Positions 24,944-34,605 of a stretch of DNA of 64,000 nt are shown here, piece after piece. The DNA comes from Gemmatimonadota bacterium (GTDB lineage: Bacteria > Gemmatimonadota > Gemmatimonadetes > Longimicrobiales > Gaopeijiaceae). Positions within the stretch are counted from its first letter, which is position 1. The number at the start of each line of letters is the position of its first letter. Made by a program: the position numbers and the translations under genes. The notes beneath the pieces are model-generated. The model saw only the letters and a program-made list of their open reading frames with translations, ran no database searches and was not told the origin of the DNA. The stretch lies in NCBI GenBank assembly GCA_029262115.1, contig JAJCZZ010000084.1:1-64000 (forward strand), written 5' to 3'.

Positions 24944-25064
24944 CCTCCCTCCTCCCCCATCAGCGACGAATCAAACGAATCAAGATCCAGCGGCAATCCA
25001 CGGTCGCCGGAGTCGTATCATCAATCCAGAGGAACTATTTGATACGTCCAATCAGGATTCTTGA
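24944..25064. promoter_or_regulatory. Divergent promoter region with LysR-type dyad
   Basis: The 121 bases between the sugar dehydrogenase and LysR starts are AT-richer than the surroundings. ATCA-N7-TGAT occurs at 25051-25065 (a T-N11-A type LysR box), and a related GAATCAAGAT lies near 24978. LysR regulators often bind such sites to control themselves and the divergent gene. The first box abuts the chosen LysR start, so either it blocks initiation or the true start is a little downstream. Confidence 0.45.
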
Positions 25065-25997
25065 TTGACCATCCGCCCTGACCTCGACCACCTGGAAACA
25101 TTTCTGGCCGTAGTGGACGCCAGGGGCTTCGCACGCGCGGCGGAGCGACTCGGTGTGTCCCAGCCCGCCGTCAGCTACCGGGTCTCTCGACTTGAGGACC
25201 AACTCGGCACGCCGCTCTTGGAGGAGCCGCGGCGTCGTATCATCCTTACCCCAGCCGGCGTGGCCCTTCGGGATTTCTGCAGGCGCCTTTTCCCGGACCT
25301 CGACACCCTCGTCGATGGGATCGTCGAAGGAACGGCGGCGCCTCCGCCGCTCCGGATCGCCTGCCCTGGTACGTTCGGCCGCAACGTCGTATTCCCGGCT
25401 CTCCAGGATGGAGTCCTCCAAACGATGCCGGTGGAACTCCTCTTCCGTTCACTCGACGACATCTTTGACCTCGTCGAATCGGGGACCGTGGACCTGGGCA
25501 TCGCGTACGGCACTCGCGTGACGAACTCGCTCGAGTTCATTGAAATCGCCGAGGAGGAGTTCGTCCTCATCGCGCCTCCCGGAGGGTCACCGACGCCGGA
25601 CGCCTCGGTCGCACAGATCGCCGACCGACCGTTCGTGACGTACGAGGAGTGCGACTACGTGTTCGGAAAGTACTTCCAGGACGTCTTCGGCCACCGACCG
25701 GCGCGCATGAACACCAGTTCGGCCTTCTCTCGCTTGGAGGAAGTGGTCGAGAGCGTCGCTGGGGGAGGGGGCTGCTCCATCGTGCCCGTCCACTCGATTC
25801 GGCCCGCCCACCGGGAGCGGGGCGTGGAAGTCTACCGCCCGATCGGGCGTCCGCGTTCCCTGAACCCCGAGTACGCGGTCACTCGGCCCGGGTGGCAATC
25901 CCGGGCCGAGGTTCCCGCGCTGCTGGCCGACATCGGCCGCCGCGCCCGCCTCACCTACTTAGAGGCTCCTACTCCGACCGCGACGCGTTCGCCTTGA
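25065..25997 (+). CDS. LysR-family transcriptional regulator
   Basis: This 310-residue LysR regulator has HTH residues 8-67 (LETFLAVVDARGFARAAERL, then GVSQPAVSYRVSRLEDQLGT) and an effector-binding domain from about 95 (LRIACPGTFGRNVVFPALQD to the end). The TTG start is the only one matching the family start. It probably regulates the divergent sugar dehydrogenase. The 3' end overlaps the convergent TipAS gene by 29 bases. Confidence 0.9.
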   Translation: MTIRPDLDHLETFLAVVDARGFARAAERLGVSQPAVSYRVSRLEDQLGTPLLEEPRRRIILTPAGVALRDFCRRLFPDLDTLVDGIVEGTAAPPPLRIACPGTFGRNVVFPALQDGVLQTMPVELLFRSLDDIFDLVESGTVDLGIAYGTRVTNSLEFIEIAEEEFVLIAPPGGSPTPDASVAQIADRPFVTYEECDYVFGKYFQDVFGHRPARMNTSSAFSRLEEVVESVAGGGGCSIVPVHSIRPAHRERGVEVYRPIGRPRSLNPEYAVTRPGWQSRAEVPALLADIGRRARLTYLEAPTPTATRSP

Positions 25998-26361
25998 TGG
26001 CGGCCGACACATACTCGGCCAGACCCTCCGCTCGATCGTCGTAGTGCGCCTTGAAGCGCGCGTCCGCCGTGTACATCTCGGCGAGGTTCGCGTGCACGTC
26101 CGTTGAACAGGGATAGTACCACCGGTCGATGTGGAGCCTCCCCTCCTCGGCCAGATCCATCGCGCGCTCGCCGTCGGCGGGCGCTCCGGATGCCATCGCT
26201 TCGGCGAATCCAGCCTCGATGTCGTCCAACTCGGCCTTGAGCGCGGCCATCTTCTCCGGACCGTACTCCTTCGTTCGACGCGCGGACTCCTTGTACGCGT
26301 CCGTGTGTCCCCAACGCTCCCGCGCCTCTTCGGCGTACGGGTTCTCCGTCTCGGTGCTCAT
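25969..26361 (-). CDS. Stand-alone TipAS-domain protein
   Basis: This 130-residue all-helical protein matches the TipAS antibiotic-recognition domain: EEARERWGHTDAYKESARRT, ERAMDLAEEGRLHIDRWYYP and AEMYTADARFKAHYD. In TipA this domain follows a MerR DNA-binding part and traps thiopeptide antibiotics covalently. Here the DNA-binding part is absent, as in the short TipAS form, so it could act as a binding or sequestering protein. A cysteine is present (WYYPCS), the residue type used for covalent capture. Confidence 0.85.
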   Translation of the reverse strand: MSTETENPYAEEARERWGHTDAYKESARRTKEYGPEKMAALKAELDDIEAGFAEAMASGAPADGERAMDLAEEGRLHIDRWYYPCSTDVHANLAEMYTADARFKAHYDDRAEGLAEYVSAAIKANASRSE

Positions 26362-26410
26362 CGTCCTCTCTCCTGTGAGTGTTCGTACCGGCGTAGGAGA
26401 CGATAAGACC

Positions 26411-27910
26411 TCACGTTACGTGAGGATCAAGTCCCTCGCCTCGAGACGTCCATCCGAGTCGGCCGTAGAGGACCGAAAGCCCCCACGCGGCACCCACCGC
26501 GACGAGGGTCAGCATGGCGGCTCGCATGAGCCCGGCAACGAACAGGCCGTCGAGAACCGGCCACGCCGGACGGTACTCCATCAAGGTCGCCCCACGCGCC
26601 GTCATCCAGTGCCAGGCGGTGTGGGCCACCAGCGCGGACAGCACCACGACGCCGGCCCTGGGTGAGGGGAGCCGTGCCAGGCCCCAGCGAAGCAGGACCG
26701 CCACGACCGCAATCACCGCGAGTTGGCCCAACTCGACCCCCACGTTGAACGCGAGGAGCGACGTGATCAGATGACCTCCCGCGAACTGGAGTGAGCGGCT
26801 CAGCGCGAAGGAGAAGCCGAAGCCGTGCACGAGTCCGAATATGAAGGCCACGATCCACCGCCGACCGGGCCGGGCCCTGAGAATGTTCTCGAGAGCCATG
26901 AGCACGATCGACAGGGCAATCAAGGTCTCGATCAGGGGTGGGAACCACAGGCCGCCCGGCACGAAACCGACCGCGGCGGCCAGAAGCGTAAGGCTGTGCG
27001 CCACGGTAAAGGCCGTGACGACAGGGACCAGGGCACGCACGCTTTGTAAGGGGATGACGAGGCAGAGGATGAACAGCAGGTGGTCCATCCCCTCCAGGAT
27101 GTGGATGAAGCCCATCCGCACGAAGCGGAGGACCGCCTGATGCCAGCGCGGGTCGAGGCGCACGACCCCGGGGTCGCCGTCGTATTGGAAGACCCGCTCG
27201 CCGCCCCCGGCGGGCAGAAAGTGGAGGACGCTGACCGTCGCCACGCCGAGGTGCGCAAGAGACGGGTCGATCGAGAAGCGCGCCTCGTCCGACACGATCG
27301 GCACGGTCAGCTCGACGTCGAGCAAGGCTTGCTCCGACACGATGTCCGTCGAGGGGTCGAGCGTCCCCGCGCGCAGATGGGCCAGCGCCTGCTCGTACGA
27401 ACCGAACGACCGATCCGAGGGAAGGCTCAGGCGGACCGCACCGATCTGCTCAGACCCGAGCGGTCGGCCATCCTCGTAGAGGGTCAGGTAGTCAGCAATC
27501 CACAGGGACGCCGCTTCCCGGAGGAGGGGAGCGGCCGCGGTCAGGTCCAGGTATCCGGGGCCCCGGACAGGCCAGTCCATGTCGCGCATGGCCTCCAGCG
27601 GCACCCGCACGAGGAGGCGGAGGGTGTCGGCGTCCGGTCGAATGTAGATCTGCACGGCGACGTCGGCGGGCACTTCGTGACGGCGTGATCGCGTCGGCTC
27701 CGCCGAAGTGGGCTCGAGGGCCACGACCACCGCGGCCGCGACGTCCGCACCCCGCCCTCCGACCTCCGCGGCTGCAGCGCCACCGAAAGGGCCAGCCCCG
27801 CCGCCCACCGCCGCCACCGCCACCAGCGCGACCGAGCGCCGAGCGAGGACGGACTGGCCCGCCGACCTCGAGGAGCGACGCCGCGCGTCGGATGAACGGG
27901 CAGGGAGCAT
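26411..27910 (-). CDS. HupE/UreJ-family membrane protein with exported N-domain
   Basis: The protein is about 499 residues. The first half is an exported beta-rich region after a signal-like N-terminus (residues 1-48). The C-terminal about 230 residues form the HupE/UreJ_2 domain of six or seven helices with conserved histidine/acid motifs MGFIHILEGMDHLLFILCLV, TAFTVAHSLTLLAAAVGFV, FGLVHGFGFSFALS and FNVGVELGQL. Related HupE/UreJ proteins are thought to pass nickel or cobalt. A metal or other secondary transport role is a family inference. The gene is monocistronic. Confidence 0.85.
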   Translation of the reverse strand: MLPARSSDARRRSSRSAGQSVLARRSVALVAVAAVGGGAGPFGGAAAAEVGGRGADVAAAVVVALEPTSAEPTRSRRHEVPADVAVQIYIRPDADTLRLLVRVPLEAMRDMDWPVRGPGYLDLTAAAPLLREAASLWIADYLTLYEDGRPLGSEQIGAVRLSLPSDRSFGSYEQALAHLRAGTLDPSTDIVSEQALLDVELTVPIVSDEARFSIDPSLAHLGVATVSVLHFLPAGGGERVFQYDGDPGVVRLDPRWHQAVLRFVRMGFIHILEGMDHLLFILCLVIPLQSVRALVPVVTAFTVAHSLTLLAAAVGFVPGGLWFPPLIETLIALSIVLMALENILRARPGRRWIVAFIFGLVHGFGFSFALSRSLQFAGGHLITSLLAFNVGVELGQLAVIAVVAVLLRWGLARLPSPRAGVVVLSALVAHTAWHWMTARGATLMEYRPAWPVLDGLFVAGLMRAAMLTLVAVGAAWGLSVLYGRLGWTSRGEGLDPHVT

Positions 27911-28058
27911 CGGCGCCTCAAAGGTGGGTAGGAGAGGGAAGCCCCTTCATGCGAACGCGGGGCTTCAGTCAGTCCCCCGCTGGACGGGGTCCGTGCCCCT
28001 CCAGTAGGATGACGCATTGTTACTCGTGATACCCCCTGGTGAAAAGGGAGCGTTGTCG

Positions 28059-29243
28059 ATGAAGCCGAACGGTGGACCCCTCCTGGCCCTCGGAATGATC
28101 GTCGCGGTGGTCGCGCTCGGATACGGCGCCACCGCCATGGAGGGCGCCGCCGACCGCTCAGGGCTCGTCGAGGCGCCGGTGTTCGAAGTCGACCCGCTGT
28201 GGCCCCAGCCGCTCCCGAACCACTGGCTGCTGGGATCGGCCATCGGCGTCGGCGTCGATTCGCGCGACCACGTGTTCGTGATCCACCGCCGTGAGAGCTT
28301 CAACGAGCGCACGGAGCTCGGAGCGGCGACCGATCCTCCGACGGGCGAGTGCTGTATTCCAGCGCCCAATATCCTCGAATTCGATCCCGACGGGAATCTC
28401 GTGAACTCCTGGGGCGGGCCGGCCGACGGGTACGATTGGCCGTCTTCGAACCACGGGCTTTCGATCGACGCCAAGGACAACATCTGGATCGGCGGAAACG
28501 GTCCGCGGGATTCGCACATCCTGAAGTTCACGCGCAATGGCCGCTTCCTCCTCCAGATCGGTGAGTCCGGGCAGGCGGCCGACAGCCATGCGCGCGACCA
28601 CTTCGGGCGGGTCGCCAAAATCTCTTTCGACAACCGAGCGAACGAGGCGTACGTGGCCGACGGCTACAGCAACAAGCGCGTGGCGGTCCTCGACATGGAC
28701 TCAGGCGAGCTCAAGCGGTACTGGGGCGCGTACGGCAACGAGCCGTCGGACGAGAATCTCGGTCCGTACGATCCGTCGGCTCCACTCGCGCAGCAGTTCC
28801 GAAACCCTGTGCACTGCGCCGATCCATCCCACGACGGCCTCGTATATGTGTGCGACCGCCCCAACGACCGCATTCAGGTGTTCCGCACGGACGGCACGTA
28901 CGTCGACGAGGTGCGGATCGCTCCATTGACGCGCGGCGACGGCTCGACCTGGGACATCGCCTTCAGTCGCGACCCGGACCAGCGCTTCATGTACGTCGCC
29001 GACGGGAAGAACCAGCGGGTGTACGTGATGCTCCGGGAGTCGCTGGAGATCATCACCCAGTTCGGCGACGGCGGACGTCAGCCCGGCCAGTTCTTCGCCG
29101 TGCATTCGATCGCGACGGATTCGCAAGGCAACATCTACACGACGGAGACCTACGAAGGAAAGCGGGTCCAGAAATTCGTATACCGGGGGATGGGCAACGT
29201 CGCTCCCGACCAAGGTGTGGTGTGGCCGACGGGTAGCGACTGA
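28059..29243 (+). CDS. NHL-repeat beta-propeller protein (amidating lyase-like)
   Basis: This 394-residue exported protein of the peptidyl-amidoglycolate lyase-like NHL family resembles the lipoprotein at 8.9 kb. Blades show NHGLSIDAKDNIWIGGNG, KISFDNRANEAYVADGYSNK and HSIATDSQGNIYTTETYEGK. The ATG at 28059 is preceded by a GGGAG ribosome site and gives a signal-anchor (ALGMIVAVVALGYGATAM), so I preferred it to the earlier TTG. The next gene follows after five bases, so they may be cotranscribed. The substrate is unknown. Confidence 0.85.
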   Translation: MKPNGGPLLALGMIVAVVALGYGATAMEGAADRSGLVEAPVFEVDPLWPQPLPNHWLLGSAIGVGVDSRDHVFVIHRRESFNERTELGAATDPPTGECCIPAPNILEFDPDGNLVNSWGGPADGYDWPSSNHGLSIDAKDNIWIGGNGPRDSHILKFTRNGRFLLQIGESGQAADSHARDHFGRVAKISFDNRANEAYVADGYSNKRVAVLDMDSGELKRYWGAYGNEPSDENLGPYDPSAPLAQQFRNPVHCADPSHDGLVYVCDRPNDRIQVFRTDGTYVDEVRIAPLTRGDGSTWDIAFSRDPDQRFMYVADGKNQRVYVMLRESLEIITQFGDGGRQPGQFFAVHSIATDSQGNIYTTETYEGKRVQKFVYRGMGNVAPDQGVVWPTGSD

Positions 29244-29248
29244 CGGGG

Positions 29249-29950
29249 GTGCCGGCCGAGGGCCATCCGGCGGCCGAGGGTGCTGAACGGATCGACGATC
29301 ACGACAGCGCGCACAGCGAAGGTCTGATCACGGGGGAGGACCAGGCCCTCGATCCCGCGCTCATCGAGCGGACACGGGGCCCTCAACCGTGGCGGCGGGT
29401 GTTCCACGCGGCCAATGGCCTGGTGGTGGCTGCGGCCCTCACGCGGTTCGACCCGACCCGGGAGCAGGTGGTCGTCGTGCTGGCGGTCGTCCTTGCCGCT
29501 CTGGTCGTCCTGGACATCATCCGCCTGAGGGTCCGGCGCGCCAACGAGCTTTTCTTCAGGTGGTTCTCGTCGCTCGCGTCGCCGCGCGAAGCGAACGGGG
29601 TGGCGTCGTCCACCTGGTACGCGCTAGCGCTTCTCCTGACGCTCGGTCTTTTCCCACGTGCCGACGCCATATCCGCTATTCTGGTGCTCGCCCTGGCGGA
29701 CCCGGCCGCATCGTGGATCGGACGGCGCTGGGGCCGGAGACCGTTCCTCGGCGGATCGGTCGAAGGTACGCTGGCCTTCCTGGTGGCCGCGGGCATCGTG
29801 CTCGGGCTGCGCCACCCGCCGGCCCAGGCAGCGGTGGGAGCGGTGGTCGGCGCGCTGGCCGAGCGGCTCGGGTGGCCGCTCGACGACAACCTGGCCGTGC
29901 CACTGGCGACCGTAGCGGCGCTCTGGGTAGCGGGCTACTTCCTGATGTAG
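29249..29950 (+). CDS. Dolichol-kinase/SEC59-like CTP-transferase family membrane protein
   Basis: This 233-residue membrane protein shares the pattern of the dolichol kinase/DGK1/VTE5 branch of the CDP-alcohol cytidylyltransferase superfamily: WRRVFHAANGLVVAAALTRF, NGVASSTWYALALLLTLGLF, LVLALADPAASWIGRRWGRR, GGSVEGTLAFLVAAG and PLDDNLAVPLATVAALW. It has six or seven helices after an acidic 45-residue tail. These enzymes phosphorylate isoprenoid or diacylglycerol-type alcohols with CTP. The GTG start is five bases after the propeller gene. Confidence 0.8.
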   Translation: MPAEGHPAAEGAERIDDHDSAHSEGLITGEDQALDPALIERTRGPQPWRRVFHAANGLVVAAALTRFDPTREQVVVVLAVVLAALVVLDIIRLRVRRANELFFRWFSSLASPREANGVASSTWYALALLLTLGLFPRADAISAILVLALADPAASWIGRRWGRRPFLGGSVEGTLAFLVAAGIVLGLRHPPAQAAVGAVVGALAERLGWPLDDNLAVPLATVAALWVAGYFLM

Positions 29951-30247
29951 CGGAGCCCGAGGGCTGCCGCCACGGCTGGCGCGCACCCGATGCCCTGGCC
30001 AGCCTCGCCTTCGCGCCCTCCAGCCTGGTAGGGTCCGACTCTAGAGCGGTCCGTCCTCACCACATTGAATAGGGCACCCACCGCACCTCGATCGCCTCCG
30101 GGCTGTCGGCGGGCGACCGGCCCTCCTTGGACTCGGAGTCCGACGGTGTCGCCCGCCAACTAGACCCCTCAACCCTCACGCCGCCTGAATCCCACTCGCT
30201 CACCCGTTCACAGGGAGCGATGTCGTGACATCCAGATGTCGCAGTTC
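29951..30247. other. Intergenic stretch without a recognisable gene
   Basis: About 300 bases between two convergent genes. Short frames exist but show no family pattern or ribosome site. I see no tRNA, no repeat and no strong hairpin terminator. Confidence 0.5.
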
Positions 30248-31474
30248 TCAGCACGCGGGGGGTTCGTCTTCGGGGCCGGCCGCCCCAGAGAGCCGGGACA
30301 GTTGGTCGTGACCCGGCAGCGCGAAGACCTCAACGTACTTCTCATCGAACTGACCGCTACGAACACCGACCGCGCGATCCCCCCTGGCCCGCACGAATGT
30401 CATATCCCTGGGAAATACCACTGTCCAGAGAAGGCGACCTCTCGGATCGACGACGTCGTAAACGTTGGGCTCGACCCAACCGATTCGTGGCGCGTCACCT
30501 CCGCCGAGGACGCTCAAAGGGGCCGGGTCTTCGTAGGCGCGGCAAAACCGAGCCACCCAAATCCTGCCATCGTCGTCGACCCGCAACGCTCGCATAGCAG
30601 GCTTTACCGGCGGAACCTCGGTGGATGAAACCCCGAATCGGACCGCTGCGTGATCGGAGAAGCGCTGCCACTCCAGGCGTTCGGCCGTGCTCGGCCGCCG
30701 TGGCTCGTAGGTCCGGCTCAGAAGCACGACGCGCCCGTCGTCGAGCGGCCAGGAGATCGCATAGCGATCGTTCCGGGCAGACACCAAAAAGCCGTCAGGG
30801 CTCGGAGCAGACATTGTGAGCGTCACGAACGGCGTCCGACCTTCTTCAGTCGTGGGGTAGACCCAGTTGGAAGCGGAGGGGTGGCGGCGGGGCGGGAACA
30901 CGGAGTCGATGACCGTTCCGGAAGAAGAAATACGGAGCCAACCAGGCCACAGTGGCTCCGTCGGCCCTCGGTATCGCATTGCAGTCCGCACCCAGTAGCG
31001 GCCTCTACGATCCCGAATCATTCCAGCTTCGGAGCCGACGAGGATGGTGCCGAGTTCGACGCGAAACTCGTCAAGTACGACGCCGGCCGTATCGAAAACA
31101 GTCATCCTGCCCTGAGAGGGATCCCAGACTGAAAAGCGTCCGGAATCGAGCGGCGCGATACCGTCAATCGATTGGAACTCGCCAGGCCCTTCACCAGCCC
31201 TCCCTATCCTACGAACGAATGCGCCCGCCTCAGAGAAGAGCCGCACCTCACGGGCATAGCGATCGGCCACCGCAATGTAGCCGCCGTCAAGCAACGCGAC
31301 ATCGGCCACAGCACCGAATGCCTCCATCTCGGGCCCGTCGACTGACCCGAGCGAAAGAACCGCTTCCAGAGCAACCGCCGGAGCAACCGTCCGCTCAGCG
31401 GGAAGAATGATCGCGAGTGTATCTCCGACCTGAGAGGCCGGCGCGGCAACGAGGGCGACGAGGACCAAGTACAT
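30248..31474 (-). CDS. 6-bladed beta-propeller protein
   Basis: This 408-residue exported protein (signal MYLVLVALVAAPASQ) is of the 6-bladed beta-propeller family common in Gemmatimonadota and Bacteroidota. Landmarks are FGAVADVALLDGGYIAVADR, GRAGEGPGEFQSIDGIAPLD, SVWDPSQGRMTVFDTAG and ALRVDDDGRIWVARF. The family role is unknown and is probably ligand or protein binding at the envelope. It stands alone. Confidence 0.8.
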   Translation of the reverse strand: MYLVLVALVAAPASQVGDTLAIILPAERTVAPAVALEAVLSLGSVDGPEMEAFGAVADVALLDGGYIAVADRYAREVRLFSEAGAFVRRIGRAGEGPGEFQSIDGIAPLDSGRFSVWDPSQGRMTVFDTAGVVLDEFRVELGTILVGSEAGMIRDRRGRYWVRTAMRYRGPTEPLWPGWLRISSSGTVIDSVFPPRRHPSASNWVYPTTEEGRTPFVTLTMSAPSPDGFLVSARNDRYAISWPLDDGRVVLLSRTYEPRRPSTAERLEWQRFSDHAAVRFGVSSTEVPPVKPAMRALRVDDDGRIWVARFCRAYEDPAPLSVLGGGDAPRIGWVEPNVYDVVDPRGRLLWTVVFPRDMTFVRARGDRAVGVRSGQFDEKYVEVFALPGHDQLSRLSGAAGPEDEPPAC

Positions 31475-31619
31475 CGTGTTCTACTAGTGGAGAAGTTCAG
31501 CCTAACAGATGCGACCAACTTATCCGTAGCGCCAGTCGAGACGGCAGGTCCCGACACGAGCCAAGCGGCGGGAGTCCGAGCGGGTTCACGACACCTCCCC
31601 CCACGGCGCACCCCCCAAC

Positions 31620-31976
31620 CTAACAGTCCACCAACTCGATCCTGTCCGGGCCGTTTGGCACCACGCACAGGAATTCGAACGGTTCGTCTCCCTCCGCGTT
31701 GTACGAGTGCGGCGTTCCACCGGGGATGTACACGACGTCACCGGCCTTCACGCGGTGCTCCTCGCCGCCGATCCGAACCCGAGCCTGACCGCGCAGCACG
31801 TACTGCTCATGCTCCACCTCGTTGGTATGGAGCGGCATGCCCCCACCCGGCTCCATGATGAAGCGACGGAGCGCGAAGTTCGGACCCACGTCCGAGCCAA
31901 TCAGGACCTGCCGGCGGGTGCCGGAACCGGCCTTTACCTCTTCGGTCGGGATGGACTCGGATGCGCGGACGGACAT
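31620..31976 (-). CDS. Small cupin-domain protein
   Basis: A 118-residue single cupin. The metal-binding motifs are visible: PLHTNEVEHEQYVLRGQARV (His, His-less glutamate and second Glu/His pattern) and GGTPHSYNAEGDEPFEF. The second motif begins with GDVVYIPGGTPH. The frame is open further upstream, but the ATG at 31976 begins MSVRASESIPTEEV, where cupins of this type start. Such small cupins bind a metal and often a small organic ligand. No partner gene is nearby. Confidence 0.85.
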   Translation of the reverse strand: MSVRASESIPTEEVKAGSGTRRQVLIGSDVGPNFALRRFIMEPGGGMPLHTNEVEHEQYVLRGQARVRIGGEEHRVKAGDVVYIPGGTPHSYNAEGDEPFEFLCVVPNGPDRIELVDC

Positions 31977-32061
31977 GCAGACGGCTCCTGTTCGGGGTAG
32001 AGCGCCAAAGTTGGGGTGTCGACACGCCCGCTGCCAGACGCACGTGCAGCGCCGACCCCAC

Positions 32062-32706
32062 TCAACCGCAGGGCGTCGGCCGGTTTCGCTTGCGAACCCA
32101 GGTGTATGTGCGCCGAGGAACCCACTCCCCGTTCTCCCGAGCCAGGCTCCCGGCGACGTGGGTGTCGGCGTCGGGCCACTCTTCGAAGTGCCCCAGCATT
32201 TCCGTCCCGGTCGGCCAATGGAATTCCTGGACGAGCACCGGATCACGCCCCTCGTCGAAGTGGCCGAATCCCACCGCTCCACCGGCGTTCGACTGGTACA
32301 GCATGCCCTTGCCTTCGACGGGGTCCCACGCCTGGAAGAAATTCCAGTAGACGCCGCTCACCTCGCCGTCGATCTCACCCCACAAGCACCCCACGGCCGA
32401 CATCCCTCCGGGCATCAACTCCAGGGCCAAGCCGTAGATCTCGTCCTCGTCCGGGGTGGCACGATACTCCGCGTTCGAGGTGATCCACGCGCCATCGGTA
32501 AGGTTCGCGAGCTTCGCGACGAAGGCGGCGCGCGCCGCTGCCGGATCGTCGTCCTGGGCCGCGACGACCCCAGGCTGACCCAGCGTACTCGACAGCACGA
32601 TACCGATCCCACATGCGATCGCTCTGAGCCCCGGATTCGGGGCCCGTGACGTCCGACTTACCTCTACATCCGCTCGCTCTCCATACATCGGGACCCCCGG
32701 TTTCAT
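32062..32706 (-). CDS. Hypothetical exported protein (calycin-like)
   Basis: This 214-residue protein has an N-terminal signal ending VVAAQDDD. The mature part has a beta pattern (DGAWITSNAEYRATPDEDEI, AVGCLWGEIDGEVSGVYWNF, GFGHFDEGRDPVLVQEFHWP, REN-type turns and TYTWVRKR), compatible with a lipocalin-like or DUF1579-like barrel. I do not recognise a named family. The start may be 32706 or the internal ATG at 32688. Confidence 0.6.
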   Translation of the reverse strand: MKPGVPMYGERADVEVSRTSRAPNPGLRAIACGIGIVLSSTLGQPGVVAAQDDDPAAARAAFVAKLANLTDGAWITSNAEYRATPDEDEIYGLALELMPGGMSAVGCLWGEIDGEVSGVYWNFFQAWDPVEGKGMLYQSNAGGAVGFGHFDEGRDPVLVQEFHWPTGTEMLGHFEEWPDADTHVAGSLARENGEWVPRRTYTWVRKRNRPTPCG

Positions 32707-32848
32707 AGCCTTGCGCGTCCTTTCCCCGATGACGCTGGGCTGCCGCGGGTCACCAGTCCATGGAGGCCACCGAAGGAGTATCTGAGGACCGTCTGAGGAG
32801 GACCTCCCGAGTTCTGAGTAGGCCCCTCGAGTCAGGGTGGCGCCGGGC

Positions 32849-34063
32849 CTAACCGTCCTCTTCTACACTCAGCCCCATGGCTTCCAGCATCCGGATGATC
32901 TCGTCGACGTGCTCGCGGCCGCGGGTCTCCAGGTTGAGGACGATCTCGACCTCGCCCACCGAAATGTCCGCAAACGCCCGTCGATGGTATGTCTCCCGAA
33001 CGTTGGCGCCCAGCCGCGCGACGGTCTCGGTCAGCCGGGCCAGGAAGCCCGGCCGGTCGGGCACCTTGACCATGAGGTGGGCCGCGCGTCCATCCAGCAC
33101 GAGCCCTCGATCGATGATCCGGGACACCCGGTTTACGTCGATGTTGCCGCCGGACAGCACCACGGCGATCCGCTCGTCTCGGCCTCGCACCGGAATGCGC
33201 GACGACACGAGCGCGGCAAGCCCGACCGCGCCGGCGCCCTCCACCACGGTCTTTCGCCGCTCGAGGAGCAGGAAGATGGCCGAAGCGATCTCTTCCTCGC
33301 TGACCACGACGAGGTCGTCCACGTACTTCTGGATGACGGGAAAGGTCAGGTCGCCCACCCGCTTGACCGCGATCCCGTCCGCGAGCGTATCAGTCGCGCT
33401 GATCTTCACGATGTGACCGGCCGAGCGAGACGCACGCGCCGACGGCGCGGCTTCGGCCTCCACCCCGATCACTCGGACCTCCGGCCGCTGCTCCTTGATG
33501 GCAACGGCCACCCCCGAGATCATGCCCCCTCCACCGACCGGCACCACCACGGTGTCGACATCGGGGATCGACTCCAGGAGCTCCAACGCCATGGTTCCCT
33601 GGCCCGCCATGACCGCCTCGTCGTCGAAGGCCGGTACCATGACGAGGCCCTGGCTCTCCGCCAGCCGGCGCGCCTCGACGGCGCTCTCGTCCAGGATCGC
33701 GCCCGATTGGACGACGCGTGCGCCGTACGCTCGAGTGTTGGACACTTTGATCAACGGAGCGGGGTCGGGCATGACCACCGTCACCGGCACACCGAGCCGC
33801 CCGCCGTGGTAGGCGAGGGCCTGCGCATGGTTTCCCGCGCTCGCAGCGATAACGCCCCGTCGGCGCTGCTCGCTGTCGAGCTGGAGCAGCTTGTTCAGGG
33901 ACCCTCGATCCTTGAACGAGCCCGTGCGCTGGTGGTTCTCGAACTTGAACCAGAGGGTCCCGGGCGCGACGTCCTCGAAGGATCGGGCCGGCGCGCACAG
34001 GGTCTCGACGACGCCGTCCCGGATCCGCTCACGGGCGGAACGGATGTCAGCGAGCGTCAGCAT
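32849..34063 (-). CDS. ilvA: Threonine ammonia-lyase (threonine deaminase)
   Basis: This 404-residue PLP-dependent enzyme converts threonine to 2-oxobutyrate and ammonia, feeding isoleucine synthesis or catabolism. The PLP lysine lies in TGSFKDRGSLNKL, the phosphate-binding glycine loop in VVVPVGGGGMISGVAVA, and a C-terminal regulatory ACT domain runs from about residue 330 (HLMVKVPDRPGFLARLTETV). The single ACT domain resembles the catabolic (TdcB-like/IlvA short) form rather than the long biosynthetic one. It stands next to a small unknown gene on the same strand. Confidence 0.93.
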   Translation of the reverse strand: MLTLADIRSARERIRDGVVETLCAPARSFEDVAPGTLWFKFENHQRTGSFKDRGSLNKLLQLDSEQRRRGVIAASAGNHAQALAYHGGRLGVPVTVVMPDPAPLIKVSNTRAYGARVVQSGAILDESAVEARRLAESQGLVMVPAFDDEAVMAGQGTMALELLESIPDVDTVVVPVGGGGMISGVAVAIKEQRPEVRVIGVEAEAAPSARASRSAGHIVKISATDTLADGIAVKRVGDLTFPVIQKYVDDLVVVSEEEIASAIFLLLERRKTVVEGAGAVGLAALVSSRIPVRGRDERIAVVLSGGNIDVNRVSRIIDRGLVLDGRAAHLMVKVPDRPGFLARLTETVARLGANVRETYHRRAFADISVGEVEIVLNLETRGREHVDEIIRMLEAMGLSVEEDG

Positions 34064-34075
34064 GTCAGATGAGGC

Positions 34076-34486
34076 TCAGGTCCGCTTCTCGTACACCGCC
34101 ACCCGGAGCGCGGGCGCGAGCGTATAGTGAAAACGGAGGCGGTTCTCGCCTTCCACGATCACGTTCGAGGTCTTCTGGCGCGTCTTGGGGTAGTCATGCC
34201 CGCTCTCGTTCTCGACGACCAGGACCTGCTGCTCGCTCAACCCATCGAGCAGCTCCTGGATCTTTGCTTCAAGCCGGTCGAGCAACTCCTGCTCGGTGTG
34301 GTCCTGCACGGGGCCGTCGGCCGAGGCGGTCAACTCGTGGAGCTGGACCTTGTGGTATCCGCCTACGAATTCCTCCGTGGGGATCGCCTCCTGACGGTCC
34401 CGCCGGAACGAGACCTCGTTCAAGGCCTTGGAGTCGAAGTTCAGGACAACGGACTGGTAGCTGTTGCCGTACTGTTTGAAGATCAC
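34076..34486 (-). CDS. Conserved hypothetical protein
   Basis: This 136-residue soluble protein begins IFKQYGNSYQSVVLNFDSKA and contains a charged helical middle (LLDRLEAKIQELLDGLSEQQ), then ENESGHDYPKTRQKTSNVIV. No domain is recognised. It lies 12 bases upstream of the threonine deaminase gene on the same strand, so they may share a transcript. Confidence 0.65.
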   Translation of the reverse strand: MIFKQYGNSYQSVVLNFDSKALNEVSFRRDRQEAIPTEEFVGGYHKVQLHELTASADGPVQDHTEQELLDRLEAKIQELLDGLSEQQVLVVENESGHDYPKTRQKTSNVIVEGENRLRFHYTLAPALRVAVYEKRT

Positions 34487-34605
34487 GACGTGCTCCTCCC
34501 TGTTGTCGCGGGATGTGTGGGCGAAGTGCCGAGCGAAGCCGGTCGGCTGCCGCGAGCCGCGCAGCTCGCGCGGACCCGCCTCACCTACGCAGAGGTTATC
34601 CTACC

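Noticed and set aside
29951-30254. Two short minus-strand frames in the gap after the dolichol-kinase-like gene
   Set aside because: Neither has a ribosome site, homology or a pattern beyond GC-driven open frame.
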